Shown: positions 17,237-26,361 of the stretch, piece by piece
Position numbering within the stretch: position 1 is the first letter of the stretch
Layout of the letters: the number at the start of each line of letters is the position of its first letter
Program-made: the position numbers and the translations under genes
Assembly: GCA_003402285.1 (NCBI GenBank)
Contig: QFXG01000024.1
Coordinates: 124,001 to 188,000, forward strand
DNA: 64,000 nt
DNA from: Candidatus Nitrotoga sp. SPKER
Lineage (GTDB): Bacteria; Pseudomonadota; Gammaproteobacteria; Burkholderiales; Gallionellaceae
Reading direction: 5' to 3'
Notes under the pieces: generated by a model
The model's database searches: none
Told to the model about the DNA's origin: nothing
Seen by the model: the letters and a program-made list of their open reading frames with translations, nothing else

Positions 17237-17959
17237 TCATTGACAAGCAAGCACAGATTCATTTCGAGAAACCCTGGGTCTGAAATGTGACGGATAGGTA
17301 TCACGGTTCGCCAAGACTGATTTAACAACATGAGCCTCTAAAAAATAGGGCTGGCGCGGGGGTTGAACAGCATGATTGAGAGGGCCTGCGATTTGGAATG
17401 GGAAGCCAATTCGTGTGAGTAATCGCGCTAAAGATGGCTCCATGGCAGCATAGCAATGAGTAATCCCATGTTTATTTGCGAGTTTGAAAATTTCGTTGTA
17501 CAGCCCCATAGCTACATAGGGTCCGTCTTGTTTTTCAGTCGCGCTTGCAGGGTGTGGTCGTTGTGATGGTCTCTGATGCAGCCCGGCACTTGAAAGTTCA
17601 CCCCGGTTCCTTCGCAATTCTTTAGAAATGGCCAAACGACCTATTTCCCCAATTTGACTGGATGAGACGGTTATCTGATGAGACATCGGGTAACGGGAGG
17701 TGATGCTCAAGCCTTTGTTATTTGGAAGGATAAGTCGAGAACAGCCTACGGCCGCTCCTGTTTCCAGCGAGCGGCAAAGCACATGCACACTGTGTGCATC
17801 GTAAGCATCGCACTCTAATGGAACATCACTGAAAAACCTGTTTATACTAGGTATACGCTTTAATTCTTCACAGAAGACTGTGTGTCGCAGAGACAAATAA
17901 TCACTATATGCTCTGGTGCCTGGTGTCACAATTGAATACACGAATTTTTTCTCTACCAC
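17237..17959 (-). CDS. PEP-CTERM/exosortase system-associated acyltransferase, copy 1
   Basis: These proteins have a GNAT/autoinducer-synthase-like fold and occur only with exosortase systems; acylation of the exopolysaccharide or a precursor is proposed. Key patterns: LSLRHTVFCEEL near residue 22, CDAYDAHSVHVLCR, GCSRLILPN, IGEIGRLAISKELRR, then YAAMEPSLARLLTRIGFPF and NHAVQPPRQPYFLE. Length 240 is normal. Its own sigma54 promoter lies 46 bases upstream. A paralogue is encoded 0.6 kb away on the same strand. Confidence 0.85.
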   Translation of the reverse strand: MVEKKFVYSIVTPGTRAYSDYLSLRHTVFCEELKRIPSINRFFSDVPLECDAYDAHSVHVLCRSLETGAAVGCSRLILPNNKGLSITSRYPMSHQITVSSSQIGEIGRLAISKELRRNRGELSSAGLHQRPSQRPHPASATEKQDGPYVAMGLYNEIFKLANKHGITHCYAAMEPSLARLLTRIGFPFQIAGPLNHAVQPPRQPYFLEAHVVKSVLANRDTYPSHFRPRVSRNESVLACQ

Positions 17960-18004
17960 TACAATGATCCTTTATCTATACAGCAAGACATTTAACAGGG
18001 ATAA

Positions 18005-18020
18005 AGCATTATTCATGCCA
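18005..18020 (-). promoter_or_regulatory. sigma54 (RpoN) promoter of acyltransferase copy 1
   Basis: On the minus strand the sequence reads TGGCATG-AATA-ATGCT, one mismatch from the -24/-12 consensus, with exact spacing. The acyltransferase start at 17959 is 46 bases downstream. Confidence 0.75.
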
Positions 18021-18583
18021 TTTTTTATTATTTAAAGTAAACAGGTAGTTAAAATATGTGTAGTTATTTTTTTTACTAGGTATGTCGTTATATAGCAACG
18101 TTAAACGAGAATACTGATTAAGTACATGAAATATATTAAATATTTTTGTCGTTAAAAAGAGACAAATCTTAGTTATATAAGATGTGCTGAATCAAAAATT
18201 GATTTTATAGATAAACCGATGCGCTCAATAATTAACTGCGACGTTTTATCATACTGATAAAACGAGAAAGAAATGGATTGAGGGAATTGAACGGCTCTTG
18301 CAACCTTTTCTGAGCACTATTTCAAACGAGATTGTATGGGATTGGGAGTTCGTTGTTTTGAAGTAAGACCACCTGAAAAATTACAGACATACTTAATAAC
18401 ATGTACCAAATCAGCTCTCACAATGTGTGAATCACGAAATGATTTACCGCACGTTTACGCCAAAAGCATCTATTTAGTCCGCCGGAAGTAGCGGATCGTT
18501 TGATATCGGGACACTAGAGAAGGGGCGGCATGATCAAAGACGTGACAAACCATGTTGAGCGATTGCTTTTATCGGCCTTAGTG
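18021..18583. other. long intergenic region between the acyltransferase copies
   Basis: This 560-base region holds no gene I can support. The plus-strand frame at 18530-18823 runs antisense into acyltransferase copy 2 and is treated as a shadow. A perfect hairpin lies at 18242-18264. The region could contain activator sites for the sigma54 promoter at 18005, or a decayed gene. Confidence 0.45.
18242..18264. repeat. perfect 10 bp inverted repeat
   Basis: CGTTTTATCA (18242-18251) and TGATAAAACG (18255-18264) flank TAC. It lies 222 bases upstream of the sigma54 promoter on the minus strand. No T-run adjoins it. It could be an enhancer-type binding site or an RNA hairpin. Confidence 0.45.
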
Positions 18584-19339
18584 TTACTCGGGATGAAGGG
18601 GGGCATCTTGCGCTTTCAGGAAACTGAGGGTATTGGTCTCTCGTTGGCTCAGGCTACGTTCCATTTCAACTGCGCTGATGAGATAGACTCGTCTTGGAGG
18701 TTGGATATTTTCATTGATGGGTCCGATCGGGACACATGGGAACCCCAATGTATTAAGGAGTCGACTGAAGCGATTATCCATGGCTGCCATGCAGTATTTA
18801 ATGCCAACTTGTTGGCAGAGTAGATAGATTTCCCGGTATATGCCCAAGACTAATTCTGGTTGGCGGCGACGATTTTTTTCAGGCTGACCGCTCATTTCTG
18901 ATTCAGGATCACCCTGAAATGGCTTGTCTTTGTCCTCTTGACGCCGACGAAACTTTTGTGCTATGGCCATCCGGGAAATTTCACCCGTATTATCATCGGT
19001 CGCATCTGGGTAGGGTAGGGGGCGCTCAATGATATATCTAGGAGTCACATTTAGTCCATTGGGATTAGGGAGAATGACTCGGGCTGATGCTGCAAGGCTG
19101 CCGGTAGATTTGTGATAGGCCATGAAATGGCGACTGTATTGGTCATATTGGTCAGTTTCCATGGGTCGACCATTGCTGGATAGCAAATGTGGGGACGGGG
19201 TAATGCGTTGGAGTTCTGTGCAAAATATTTCATAACGGAATTCGAGATAAAATTCATAGGCAGGGGTTCCTAGCATAACCTCCTCGAAGCGGAAATAGAC
19301 GGTTTCCATACTAGACCCCTTAGTCTGGTTAATACTCAA
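18584..19339 (-). CDS. PEP-CTERM/exosortase system-associated acyltransferase, copy 2
   Basis: This 251-residue paralogue of the 17237-17959 product shares the same blocks in order: LEFRYEIFCTELQRI, DQYDQYSRHFMAY, ASARVILPNPNGLNVTPRY, GEISRMAIAQKFRRR, YCMAAMDNRFSRLLNTLGFP and NIQPPRRVYL. A role in acylating a polysaccharide or its precursor is inferred from the family. The most upstream ATG (19339) overlaps the methyltransferase stop by four bases; an in-frame ATG ten codons on follows TCTAGT, which is weak. It is cotranscribed with the methyltransferase. Confidence 0.85.
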   Translation of the reverse strand: MSINQTKGSSMETVYFRFEEVMLGTPAYEFYLEFRYEIFCTELQRITPSPHLLSSNGRPMETDQYDQYSRHFMAYHKSTGSLAASARVILPNPNGLNVTPRYIIERPLPYPDATDDNTGEISRMAIAQKFRRRQEDKDKPFQGDPESEMSGQPEKNRRRQPELVLGIYREIYLLCQQVGIKYCMAAMDNRFSRLLNTLGFPCVPIGPINENIQPPRRVYLISAVEMERSLSQRETNTLSFLKAQDAPLHPE

Positions 19340-20130
19340 GCTTTTTCTCCGGTGACGATGAACACACCCCCGGCGATTAATTGCTGCCCATCTGCCACTT
19401 TTCGTGACAGATCATCGAACAATTGTTTGGTGTCGACTGCATCGCCCAGCATGGAGGCTTTGTAACCCAGAAGAATGTTAAACAGAGCCTCAAAGGGTAG
19501 TTCGCTGCTGGTGAGGGCGAGAATGCGACTTTTGACATTAATAAATCCTTCTTGAGCCATCATATGCTGTAATTTTCGGCCAATGAAGCGATCCCCACCC
19601 TTTTCTGCTTGGGTTGTCTGGGCTGTGTGCAGAATTTGACTAACGCGGGGATCCTCAGGGTGAAAAATAACTAGGCCATCGTCGGAATCGACGGTGCAGA
19701 AATGACCATTTGGCCGCATGATCCGGTGGATTTCTGTAATTACGGTTTCGGGTTGAGGAATGTGCTGAAGAACAAAGCGAGCGTAGGAGAAATCGATGCT
19801 GCTGTCCGGGATGGGCAGGTGATCTCCATAGGCCTGAATTGGGAATAAGCCCCGAAAAGGCTTGTTGCGAACATTGCCCTCCACCTGCGCCAGCAGAGTG
19901 GGGCTTGGCTCTACGGCATAGAGGCTACCCTGTGGTGCCAATTCGGCTAGCAGGTCGGAAATAAAGCCAGGGCCGCAGCCCAATTCAAGCACATCGTGCC
20001 CGGATTGAATACCTGCCGAACGTAATATATTGGCCTCTATATTACGTATTGCTTGTGCTTGCTGGAGCAGCCGTGCTGCTTGGAAAGCAGTGTCATTTAG
20101 CGTTTCGAAGTTGTAGGAACCCGTGCTCAT
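19336..20130 (-). CDS. class I SAM-dependent methyltransferase
   Basis: The 264-residue protein has the SAM-binding motif I VLELGCGPGF (near 47-56), the acidic motif II end AVEPSP, and motif IV/post-I DFSYARFVLQHIPQP. It resembles the Methyltransf_11/UbiE-type fold. The acceptor is not identifiable. It overlaps the acyltransferase copy 2 start by four bases (ATGA), so a shared role in modifying a surface lipid or polysaccharide is likely. An unrelated methyltransferase is at 49513. Confidence 0.85.
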   Translation of the reverse strand: MSTGSYNFETLNDTAFQAARLLQQAQAIRNIEANILRSAGIQSGHDVLELGCGPGFISDLLAELAPQGSLYAVEPSPTLLAQVEGNVRNKPFRGLFPIQAYGDHLPIPDSSIDFSYARFVLQHIPQPETVITEIHRIMRPNGHFCTVDSDDGLVIFHPEDPRVSQILHTAQTTQAEKGGDRFIGRKLQHMMAQEGFINVKSRILALTSSELPFEALFNILLGYKASMLGDAVDTKQLFDDLSRKVADGQQLIAGGVFIVTGEKA

Positions 20131-20342
20131 AGTGTGTCCATATTGGATACAAGCCTAATAAACAACCAATATATGGTTTTTGTCAGAATGTAGTCCGTTA
20201 GTTGCTAATAATTGTCATATCGGCAACAACACAGAATAACTTGATGCATGAACGGTAAATTTATTTATACTTGAAGACACTGTTTAGTATTGCATGCAAA
20301 AGAAATAGCGGAGCCAGCAGTTTTAGGACATTACGAATTCAG

Positions 20343-20377
20343 TATGGTATTGGTGGTTTCAATTTGTTCATACCATA
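20343..20377. repeat. 8 bp inverted repeat
   Basis: TATGGTAT and ATACCATA flank a 19-base loop. It adjoins the 11 bp inverted repeat starting at 20380. It may be an operator or part of a 3' structure downstream of prsT. Confidence 0.4.
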
Positions 20378-20379
20378 GT

Positions 20380-20468
20380 TATATCGCCACTCGCCCCCTT
20401 TTTTAATAAACCTCTAAGTCTCGGTATCCATATTTAGTGTAACGGGTACAGTGTACGGTGGCGATATA
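20380..20468. repeat. 11 bp perfect inverted repeat, possible tiny MITE or 3' hairpin
   Basis: TATATCGCCAC (20380-20390) and GTGGCGATATA (20458-20468) are perfect inverted copies 67 bases apart. The outer TA at each end could be a target duplication, giving an ~85 bp element. It starts 11 bases past the prsT stop, so it might instead be an RNA structure ending that transcript. Confidence 0.4.
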
Positions 20469-20478
20469 TCGTGGTTTA

Positions 20479-23262
20479 TTATAATTTTTTCAGCAAAGCT
20501 TTTGCTTCCTCAAGCTGTGGGAATATTTTTCCAGTGGCCAGAATCTGCTCCAGCTCCTTACGTGCCTTGGCTTTGTCTCCAGATTTAACCAATCCCTGCA
20601 CGAGATGATAACGAATATCTACTGCTTCAGGCGCTACGCTGACAGCTTTTTGCAGTAGAGGCAGGCCACGCGTTGCATTGCCTTGCTCTATCAGCATCCA
20701 ACCCAAGGTGTCTAGTATCGCAGGATTGTCGGGCGCAAGTTGGTTGGCTTTTTCGGCATACTCTAAAGCACGGGGGTCTTTTTCTTGTTGATAGAGCCAG
20801 GCAAGATTGTTTAGCGCCGGAATATTTTTTGAATTCTGCTTCAACACAGCTTGATATTGTTCGATAGCAGCTTTGTTTTGCTTGTTTGCGAGATAAATTC
20901 CTGCCTGATATAAGTGGGTAGGTATGTCGGTAGGGTGTTCTTGTAGCCATTGAGCCAAGCGATTGTCCGCTGTTTTGCCTTTACCAGCTTGTTTTAGAGA
21001 AGTATGCAATTTCACCATGAGTAGACCATTTTTATCCATAGAAAATGCCTGTTCATAGGCTTTCACCGCAAGATCAGGTTTTTTTTGCGCCATCAGCACA
21101 TCACCTTCTAAAACATAGCCTATGGGTGATTTCCCATTTTTTTTCTGAATTTGGTGGGCAATTGTGAGAGCTTGCTCATGATTTCCGTTGCTGGCTTCCA
21201 GAGAAGCCAGAGCCAATTGTGCTTCCAGATAATCTGGTTGTAATGAGAGTGCTTTCTTGAGAGCGTCTGATCCTGCCGATTGGTTTTGCATTGCCATGTG
21301 AACGACGGCAATAAGGAATTGGGCGGGGGCAGAATCTGGTTTTATGGCAGCAAGTCTGGTATAGGTTGCTAAAGCGGCTGATTTGTCGCCGTTGGCGAAT
21401 TGCGCTTGCCCCAGAATATCCAAAACTTCTGGGTTGCTGGAGTTGGAACCTTGAAGTTTTTGAGCGAGGGTGAGAGCCTTCTGTTTTTCACCTATGCGTA
21501 GATAATGAGCTCCAAGCAGGAGGGTTGGTTGCAATATGTCCGGATTGTCTTTGCTGGCGTTCTCCAGCCAGGTGGTAGCTTCCTTGATTTGTCCTTGAGA
21601 GAGCGCAAGATTGGCCAATGCGGTCATGATTTGAGAATTTTTCTTGTCTTTCTCGAGGACAGCCTCAAGGCGTTTTTTCGCTACTTCAGGCTTTTTGTCC
21701 TGTAGGTCAAGTTGTACAAGGCTCGTTACAGCAGGGAAATTGGTGGGTTGAAGGGAAAGAGTTTTTTCAAAGCTTGCACGTGCGGCAGTGCTATCTTTTT
21801 TGCCTAGGTAGGCAGCACCTTTGAGGTTGTGAGCTAAGGGGTTGTCAGGCTGCTCTTTCTCAAAGGCTTTTGCTGTTGCGAGAGCTTTATCGTATTCTTT
21901 AAGGCGAAGGTGAGTCATCACCAGCAAGATGTCTGCTTTGGGGGATTTTGTGTCTAATGCGGCCGCTGTTTCCATTTCCGCTACCGCACGATCATTCTCG
22001 CCTAACGCAAGCTTACTTAAGCCAAGAGCGGTGTGGAGTTCTGCTGCTTGTGGAGCAAGTGCGCTGGCCTTTGTAAAATATTCAGTTGCTTTTGCGTAGT
22101 CTCCAGCCTGCATATATGATTCGCCAGCGATGGCAAACAGTTGGGTATCATCTTGTTGTGCAACTTTAAGCGCTGGCGCTAATACATCAATTGCATTTTG
22201 TGTACGGCCACTTTTCAATAACGTGGACACCATCAATTTACGAGCGAAGAGATTATCTGGATTCTTCTCCAGATATTTTTTCAAGTGTTGCTCAGCTTGC
22301 GGCAGTGATCCAAGCGCGAATTGTACGGCTCCTGCCAGTAAAACACTCGGCATGTGCTCTGGGGCTACTTGGAGAACTTTTTGCAAAGATTCTAATGCGG
22401 CAGCATGTTTTCCTTGGCGAAAATCGAGCAGTGCTTGTGCATAGAAGATGGTTAGATTGTTAGGTGTTGTTTTACGTGCTGCGTCAATATCTGCTTTGGC
22501 TGCATCGAACTTTCCTACATCAAGCTCTAGGAACGCCTTGTTTAGATGAGCAGAGTTATTGTCCGGTTGTAATTTTAAAACTTGGTCATAGACGGCAAGA
22601 GCGGACTCGGTTTTTCCTTGGGCGCGCAGAAGATCACCTTTAAAGAGCAATACTTCGGTGTTTTGTGGATTTTGGGTTACAGCTTGTTCAGAGAAACGTG
22701 TTGCGGCATCAATGTTTTTCTCTTTAATCGAGAGTTTGGCTAGCCCAATGAGTGCGTCTGGAAAATCGGGCTTATCCTTTAAGGCTTGTTCAAACGATTC
22801 CTTTGCTTCTTGGCCTTTGTCTAGGGCCAAGTAGGCATTACCGCGCGCGACTGATATTTCAGCAGATTCTTTTTCGCCTGGGACCTGCTTTATTTCATCC
22901 AGAACGATTTGAAACTTCCCTTGCATGAGTAAGGCTTTACTCAAGTCAGGAAATACCTTGGTGGAACTCATGCCTAAACTCAATGCTTTACGGAGTTCTT
23001 TCTCGGCTGATGGGGAGTCTCCTGTTGTATTGTAAATGGTACCCAAAAGATAACGGGCTTCAACAATATCCGGATTCTTTTGTAATGCGTTTTTTAATTG
23101 AATAATGGCTGCTTTGTTATCACCCTTTTGTTGATATTGCTTGGCTTCAGTAATCAGTGTTTCAGAGGTTTCGGTTTTGCTGCAGGCAGTAACGCCACCT
23201 ATAAACAGGATCGTTCCAAAAATGATAATAACGGTGGTTTTTTTCCTGCTTATATTTGGCAT
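20479..23262 (-). CDS. prsT: PEP-CTERM system TPR-repeat lipoprotein PrsT
   Basis: PrsT is a large TPR protein found with exosortase/EPS loci; it probably scaffolds polysaccharide export or assembly at the membrane. The 927-residue product has a signal peptide with lipobox GVTACS, then TPR repeats across nearly its full length (for example AIIQLKNALQKNPDIVEARYL near 55, AYEQAFSMDKNG near 745, and LDTLGWMLIEQGN near 870). ATG 23262 follows AAGGAAAG, so I prefer it to the track start at 23283. It is transcribed with no close partner. Confidence 0.9.
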   Translation of the reverse strand: MPNISRKKTTVIIIFGTILFIGGVTACSKTETSETLITEAKQYQQKGDNKAAIIQLKNALQKNPDIVEARYLLGTIYNTTGDSPSAEKELRKALSLGMSSTKVFPDLSKALLMQGKFQIVLDEIKQVPGEKESAEISVARGNAYLALDKGQEAKESFEQALKDKPDFPDALIGLAKLSIKEKNIDAATRFSEQAVTQNPQNTEVLLFKGDLLRAQGKTESALAVYDQVLKLQPDNNSAHLNKAFLELDVGKFDAAKADIDAARKTTPNNLTIFYAQALLDFRQGKHAAALESLQKVLQVAPEHMPSVLLAGAVQFALGSLPQAEQHLKKYLEKNPDNLFARKLMVSTLLKSGRTQNAIDVLAPALKVAQQDDTQLFAIAGESYMQAGDYAKATEYFTKASALAPQAAELHTALGLSKLALGENDRAVAEMETAAALDTKSPKADILLVMTHLRLKEYDKALATAKAFEKEQPDNPLAHNLKGAAYLGKKDSTAARASFEKTLSLQPTNFPAVTSLVQLDLQDKKPEVAKKRLEAVLEKDKKNSQIMTALANLALSQGQIKEATTWLENASKDNPDILQPTLLLGAHYLRIGEKQKALTLAQKLQGSNSSNPEVLDILGQAQFANGDKSAALATYTRLAAIKPDSAPAQFLIAVVHMAMQNQSAGSDALKKALSLQPDYLEAQLALASLEASNGNHEQALTIAHQIQKKNGKSPIGYVLEGDVLMAQKKPDLAVKAYEQAFSMDKNGLLMVKLHTSLKQAGKGKTADNRLAQWLQEHPTDIPTHLYQAGIYLANKQNKAAIEQYQAVLKQNSKNIPALNNLAWLYQQEKDPRALEYAEKANQLAPDNPAILDTLGWMLIEQGNATRGLPLLQKAVSVAPEAVDIRYHLVQGLVKSGDKAKARKELEQILATGKIFPQLEEAKALLKKL

Positions 23263-23489
23263 AACTTCTTTCCTTTTAATCATATTTTGGCTTAAATTAA
23301 TAAATCAACAGCGCGATATAATGTATTAGCAACGTGTATCATACTTTTTTGGGGCGTTATATTTTATTGGCTCGAATCAATGCTCAATATTTTGCAGAAT
23401 AAAAAATCTGTTTGTCGCAGCATGAGCGGATTTTTAATTGCATCTATCGAAGTATTACCACTACGAAGCAGATAGAGATACATTGTTTT

Positions 23490-24770
23490 TTAGAGTCTCC
23501 AGACGCTAATACCAGCTGCACGTAACGCGGCTTGATCAAAATGAGATTTCACATCTATAAAACAGCCATTTGAAACAAGTTTTTCTTGGAAATCGGCAAG
23601 AGGTCTGGCAAGAAATTCACGGTGTGAAACTGCGGCAATGAGTGCATCTGCACGTGGTAGGTTTTCCCAAGTTTTAAGTTCCAAACCATATTCATGAAGA
23701 GCGTCATTGACGGTTGCTACAGGATCATGAATATGCACTTCTACACCGTATGATCGGAGTTCGTGAATGATGTCCATGACTTTCGAATTTCTTAGATCGG
23801 GACAATTTTCCTTGAAGGTCAATCCGAGTATATTTACTTTTGAGTCTTTTACATTGAGGCCAGCTCGAATCATTTCTTTCACGGTTTTTTCCGCAATAAA
23901 TTTGGCCATCCCATCATTGATTCGGCGTCCAGCCAGTATCACTTGGGGATGATAGCCAATCATATCTGCTTTGTGGGTAAGATAGTAAGGGTCCACGCCA
24001 ATGCAGTGTCCACCGACTAGACCAGGACGGAATGGAAGAAAATTCCATTTAGTGCCGGCAGCTTGTAATACTTGTAGTGTGTCAATTTCAAGTTTATCAA
24101 AAATGATGGCCAATTCATTGATTAATGCAATATTCAGGTCACGTTGAGTATTTTCAATCACTTTTGCTGCTTCTGCGACCTTTATGCTGGATGCTCTGTG
24201 TACACCAGCACTAATGATGGTCTCGTAAAGCTTTGCTACGTTCTCCAAAGTGTTTTTATCATCTCCTGATACTATTTTCACAATAGAAGTGAGAGCACGC
24301 TCTTTATCGCCAGGATTGATTCTTTCCGGAGAATACCCAATGTGAAAATCTTTTTTCCATACCAAACCAGAGTTTTTTTCCAGAACAGGAATGCATATTT
24401 CCTCAGTAGCTCCAGGGTAAACTGTGGATTCATAGATAACGATTGCACCGCGCTTCATGTTCTTTCCAACTGTTTCGCTGGCGCCAACAAGAGGGGAAAA
24501 ATCGGGTTGATGGGCACTATCTACGGGCGTTGGAACTGCGATTACAATGTAGTCGGCAAGAGATAAATCGGTCGGGTCGGAGCTGACGGTAAGGTGTGTG
24601 GCCGCTCGCAGGTCTTCGGTTGATAACTCCCCAGTGGGATCAATATGCTGTTTGTAGCTCTCAATTTTGGTGATGGAGAGATCAAATCCGATAGTTCGTT
24701 GCTTTTTTCCAAACTCTACAGCCAGAGGTAAACCCACATAACCAAGCCCAACTACGGCAACAATGTCCAT
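23490..24770 (-). CDS. tviB: nucleotide-sugar dehydrogenase, TviB/WbpA type
   Basis: The enzyme oxidises a UDP-sugar (UDP-GlcNAc or UDP-GalNAc in characterised members) to its uronic acid with NAD, supplying acidic sugars for polysaccharide. The 426 residues show the N-terminal Rossmann motif GLGYVGLPLAVEFGK, YESTVYPGATEE, the central AEAAKVIENTQRDLNIA, and catalytic Cys in GGHCIGVDPYYLT. Members occur in EPS loci of PEP-CTERM bacteria. Substrate choice is not certain. It is divergent from the EpsB-like gene. Confidence 0.88.
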   Translation of the reverse strand: MDIVAVVGLGYVGLPLAVEFGKKQRTIGFDLSITKIESYKQHIDPTGELSTEDLRAATHLTVSSDPTDLSLADYIVIAVPTPVDSAHQPDFSPLVGASETVGKNMKRGAIVIYESTVYPGATEEICIPVLEKNSGLVWKKDFHIGYSPERINPGDKERALTSIVKIVSGDDKNTLENVAKLYETIISAGVHRASSIKVAEAAKVIENTQRDLNIALINELAIIFDKLEIDTLQVLQAAGTKWNFLPFRPGLVGGHCIGVDPYYLTHKADMIGYHPQVILAGRRINDGMAKFIAEKTVKEMIRAGLNVKDSKVNILGLTFKENCPDLRNSKVMDIIHELRSYGVEVHIHDPVATVNDALHEYGLELKTWENLPRADALIAAVSHREFLARPLADFQEKLVSNGCFIDVKSHFDQAALRAAGISVWRL

Positions 24771-24942
24771 ATTAACCCCACTTTGCTATTATCATAATTT
24801 TTTGAATCTAGCAGATATGCCGGAAAGCTTCAATCTTATTCTCACAATTATCGGTTTATTTACATCCCTAATGTTCTTGTTATAAAAGTCGATATGATGT
24901 GAGCGTGGCTTAAAATATCGGTAAATTTTTGGAGTAAATTTA

Positions 24943-26343
24943 ATGTTGTTTAGAATTTCCAATCACTATGTCTCCAAGATAGTGTCCGTTCTGCTTTTTG
25001 TTGAAACTCTTGTTTTCATGGCCTCAGTTTATCTTGGGGCAACTATTCGGTTTATTGATAGCAACTTCCCATATTTCGTTAGGATGGAGAATTTTTTCCT
25101 GACGGCATGTGCATTTGCACTAGTGATGGTTTTCAGCATGAGTGCTTTTGGCATGTATAAACATAATTACAGAGAGGATATGAGAAATACCTTTCTTCGG
25201 CTTATGCCCTCTTTTGCATTGGGATTCGGCATCATAACTTTGGCATTTTATATAGTGCCAGATATTTATATTGGCCGCGGCATTTTAGGTATCGTAATTG
25301 TTATTGCTGTTTTTTTGATTTTATTGGTGAGGACTGTTTTCTATCAATTATTCAAATTGAAATATTTGGAGTCACGAATTATTTTTATAGGGTGCGGTAC
25401 GTTGGCAAAGGAATGCAGTGATTTGGCTATGCATAATATTAGCTATCATAAATATAATATTGTTGGCTTTGTTCAGTTGCCAGGCGAAACAAGCTGTATG
25501 TTACCGTCTACGATCCTACCGGCTGGAAATTCACTAATAAGTTTGACAAACAAATATAACGCGAATGAGGTGGTTGTCGCGGTAAATAATCGGCGAGGTG
25601 AAAGTTTCCCCATACAAGAGTTATTGGTATGTAAATTAAATGGAATTAAAGTGACGGATGCAGCATCTTTCTTTGAGCGTGAAGCATGCCAGATCAGGGT
25701 CGATTCTCTTCAACCAAGTTGGTTGGTTTTCGGCGGCGGGTTTGATCAGAGCTTCCTGCGATCATTTATTAAAAGAATTTTCGATTTATTCGCCAGTACT
25801 GTTATTTTGATGATCACGTTTCCGGTGATGCTGATGACAGCGCTGTGTATTTATTTTGAAGACCGAACCCCAATCTTTTATCAACAAGAACGAGTTGGCA
25901 TGGATGGCCATACTTTTATGGTGCTGAAGTTTCGTAGTATGCGAAATGATGCTGAAAAAGGGATGAAGCCACAATGGGCGGCGGCAAATGATACACGTAC
26001 GACAAAAGTAGGACGGATTATTCGCAAACTGAGAATCGATGAACTCCCCCAAATTTTAAACGTTTTTAAAGGGGAAATGAGTTTTGTTGGACCACGCCCG
26101 GAAAGACCTTTTTTTGTAAAGCAGCTTTGCGAAGAAGTTCCTTATTATAACGTGAGGCATAGTATTAAACCGGGAATAACTGGCCTAGCTCAAGTACGTT
26201 ACCAGTATGGCGCTTCAGTTGAGGATTCTATTCAGAAACTCCAATATGATTTGTACTATGTGAAGAACAATAGCTTATTTCTGGATGTGCTCATATTAAT
26301 CGATACTTTCCAGGTCGTTATATTGGGTAAAGGTAGTAGATAG
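24943..26343 (+). CDS. EpsB-like sugar transferase (PEP-CTERM associated)
   Basis: This polyprenyl-phosphate sugar-phosphate transferase starts exopolysaccharide repeat-unit synthesis at the inner membrane. The 466-residue protein has four N-terminal transmembrane helices (about 12-130), a Rossmann-like CoA-binding-type middle (IIFIGCGTLAKECSDLA), then TM5 and the catalytic domain with YQQERVGMDGHTFMVLKFRSM, LRKLRIDELPQILNV and VGPRPERP. GGAG lies ten bases before the ATG. It directly precedes prsK and prsR, the common PEP-CTERM arrangement. Confidence 0.9.
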   Translation: MLFRISNHYVSKIVSVLLFVETLVFMASVYLGATIRFIDSNFPYFVRMENFFLTACAFALVMVFSMSAFGMYKHNYREDMRNTFLRLMPSFALGFGIITLAFYIVPDIYIGRGILGIVIVIAVFLILLVRTVFYQLFKLKYLESRIIFIGCGTLAKECSDLAMHNISYHKYNIVGFVQLPGETSCMLPSTILPAGNSLISLTNKYNANEVVVAVNNRRGESFPIQELLVCKLNGIKVTDAASFFEREACQIRVDSLQPSWLVFGGGFDQSFLRSFIKRIFDLFASTVILMITFPVMLMTALCIYFEDRTPIFYQQERVGMDGHTFMVLKFRSMRNDAEKGMKPQWAAANDTRTTKVGRIIRKLRIDELPQILNVFKGEMSFVGPRPERPFFVKQLCEEVPYYNVRHSIKPGITGLAQVRYQYGASVEDSIQKLQYDLYYVKNNSLFLDVLILIDTFQVVILGKGSR

Positions 26344-26361
26344 CCCAATGGAACAGCTTTA

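Larger units (their letters stand above)
20131..20478. other. intergenic region with nested inverted repeats
   Basis: Between prsT and the methyltransferase gene there is no frame worth calling. It contains an 8 bp inverted repeat (20343-20350 with 20370-20377) and a larger one at 20380-20468. No sigma54 promoter for the methyltransferase was found on the minus strand. Confidence 0.5.

Noticed and set aside
18530-18823. 97-codon plus-strand frame with a fair ribosome binding site
   Set aside because: It is antisense to the conserved 3' end of acyltransferase copy 2 and has no protein-like family pattern.
23784-23830. CRISPR-like or tandem repeats
   Set aside because: I scanned the window for regularly spaced repeats and found none; TPR codons in prsT are protein repeats, not DNA arrays.
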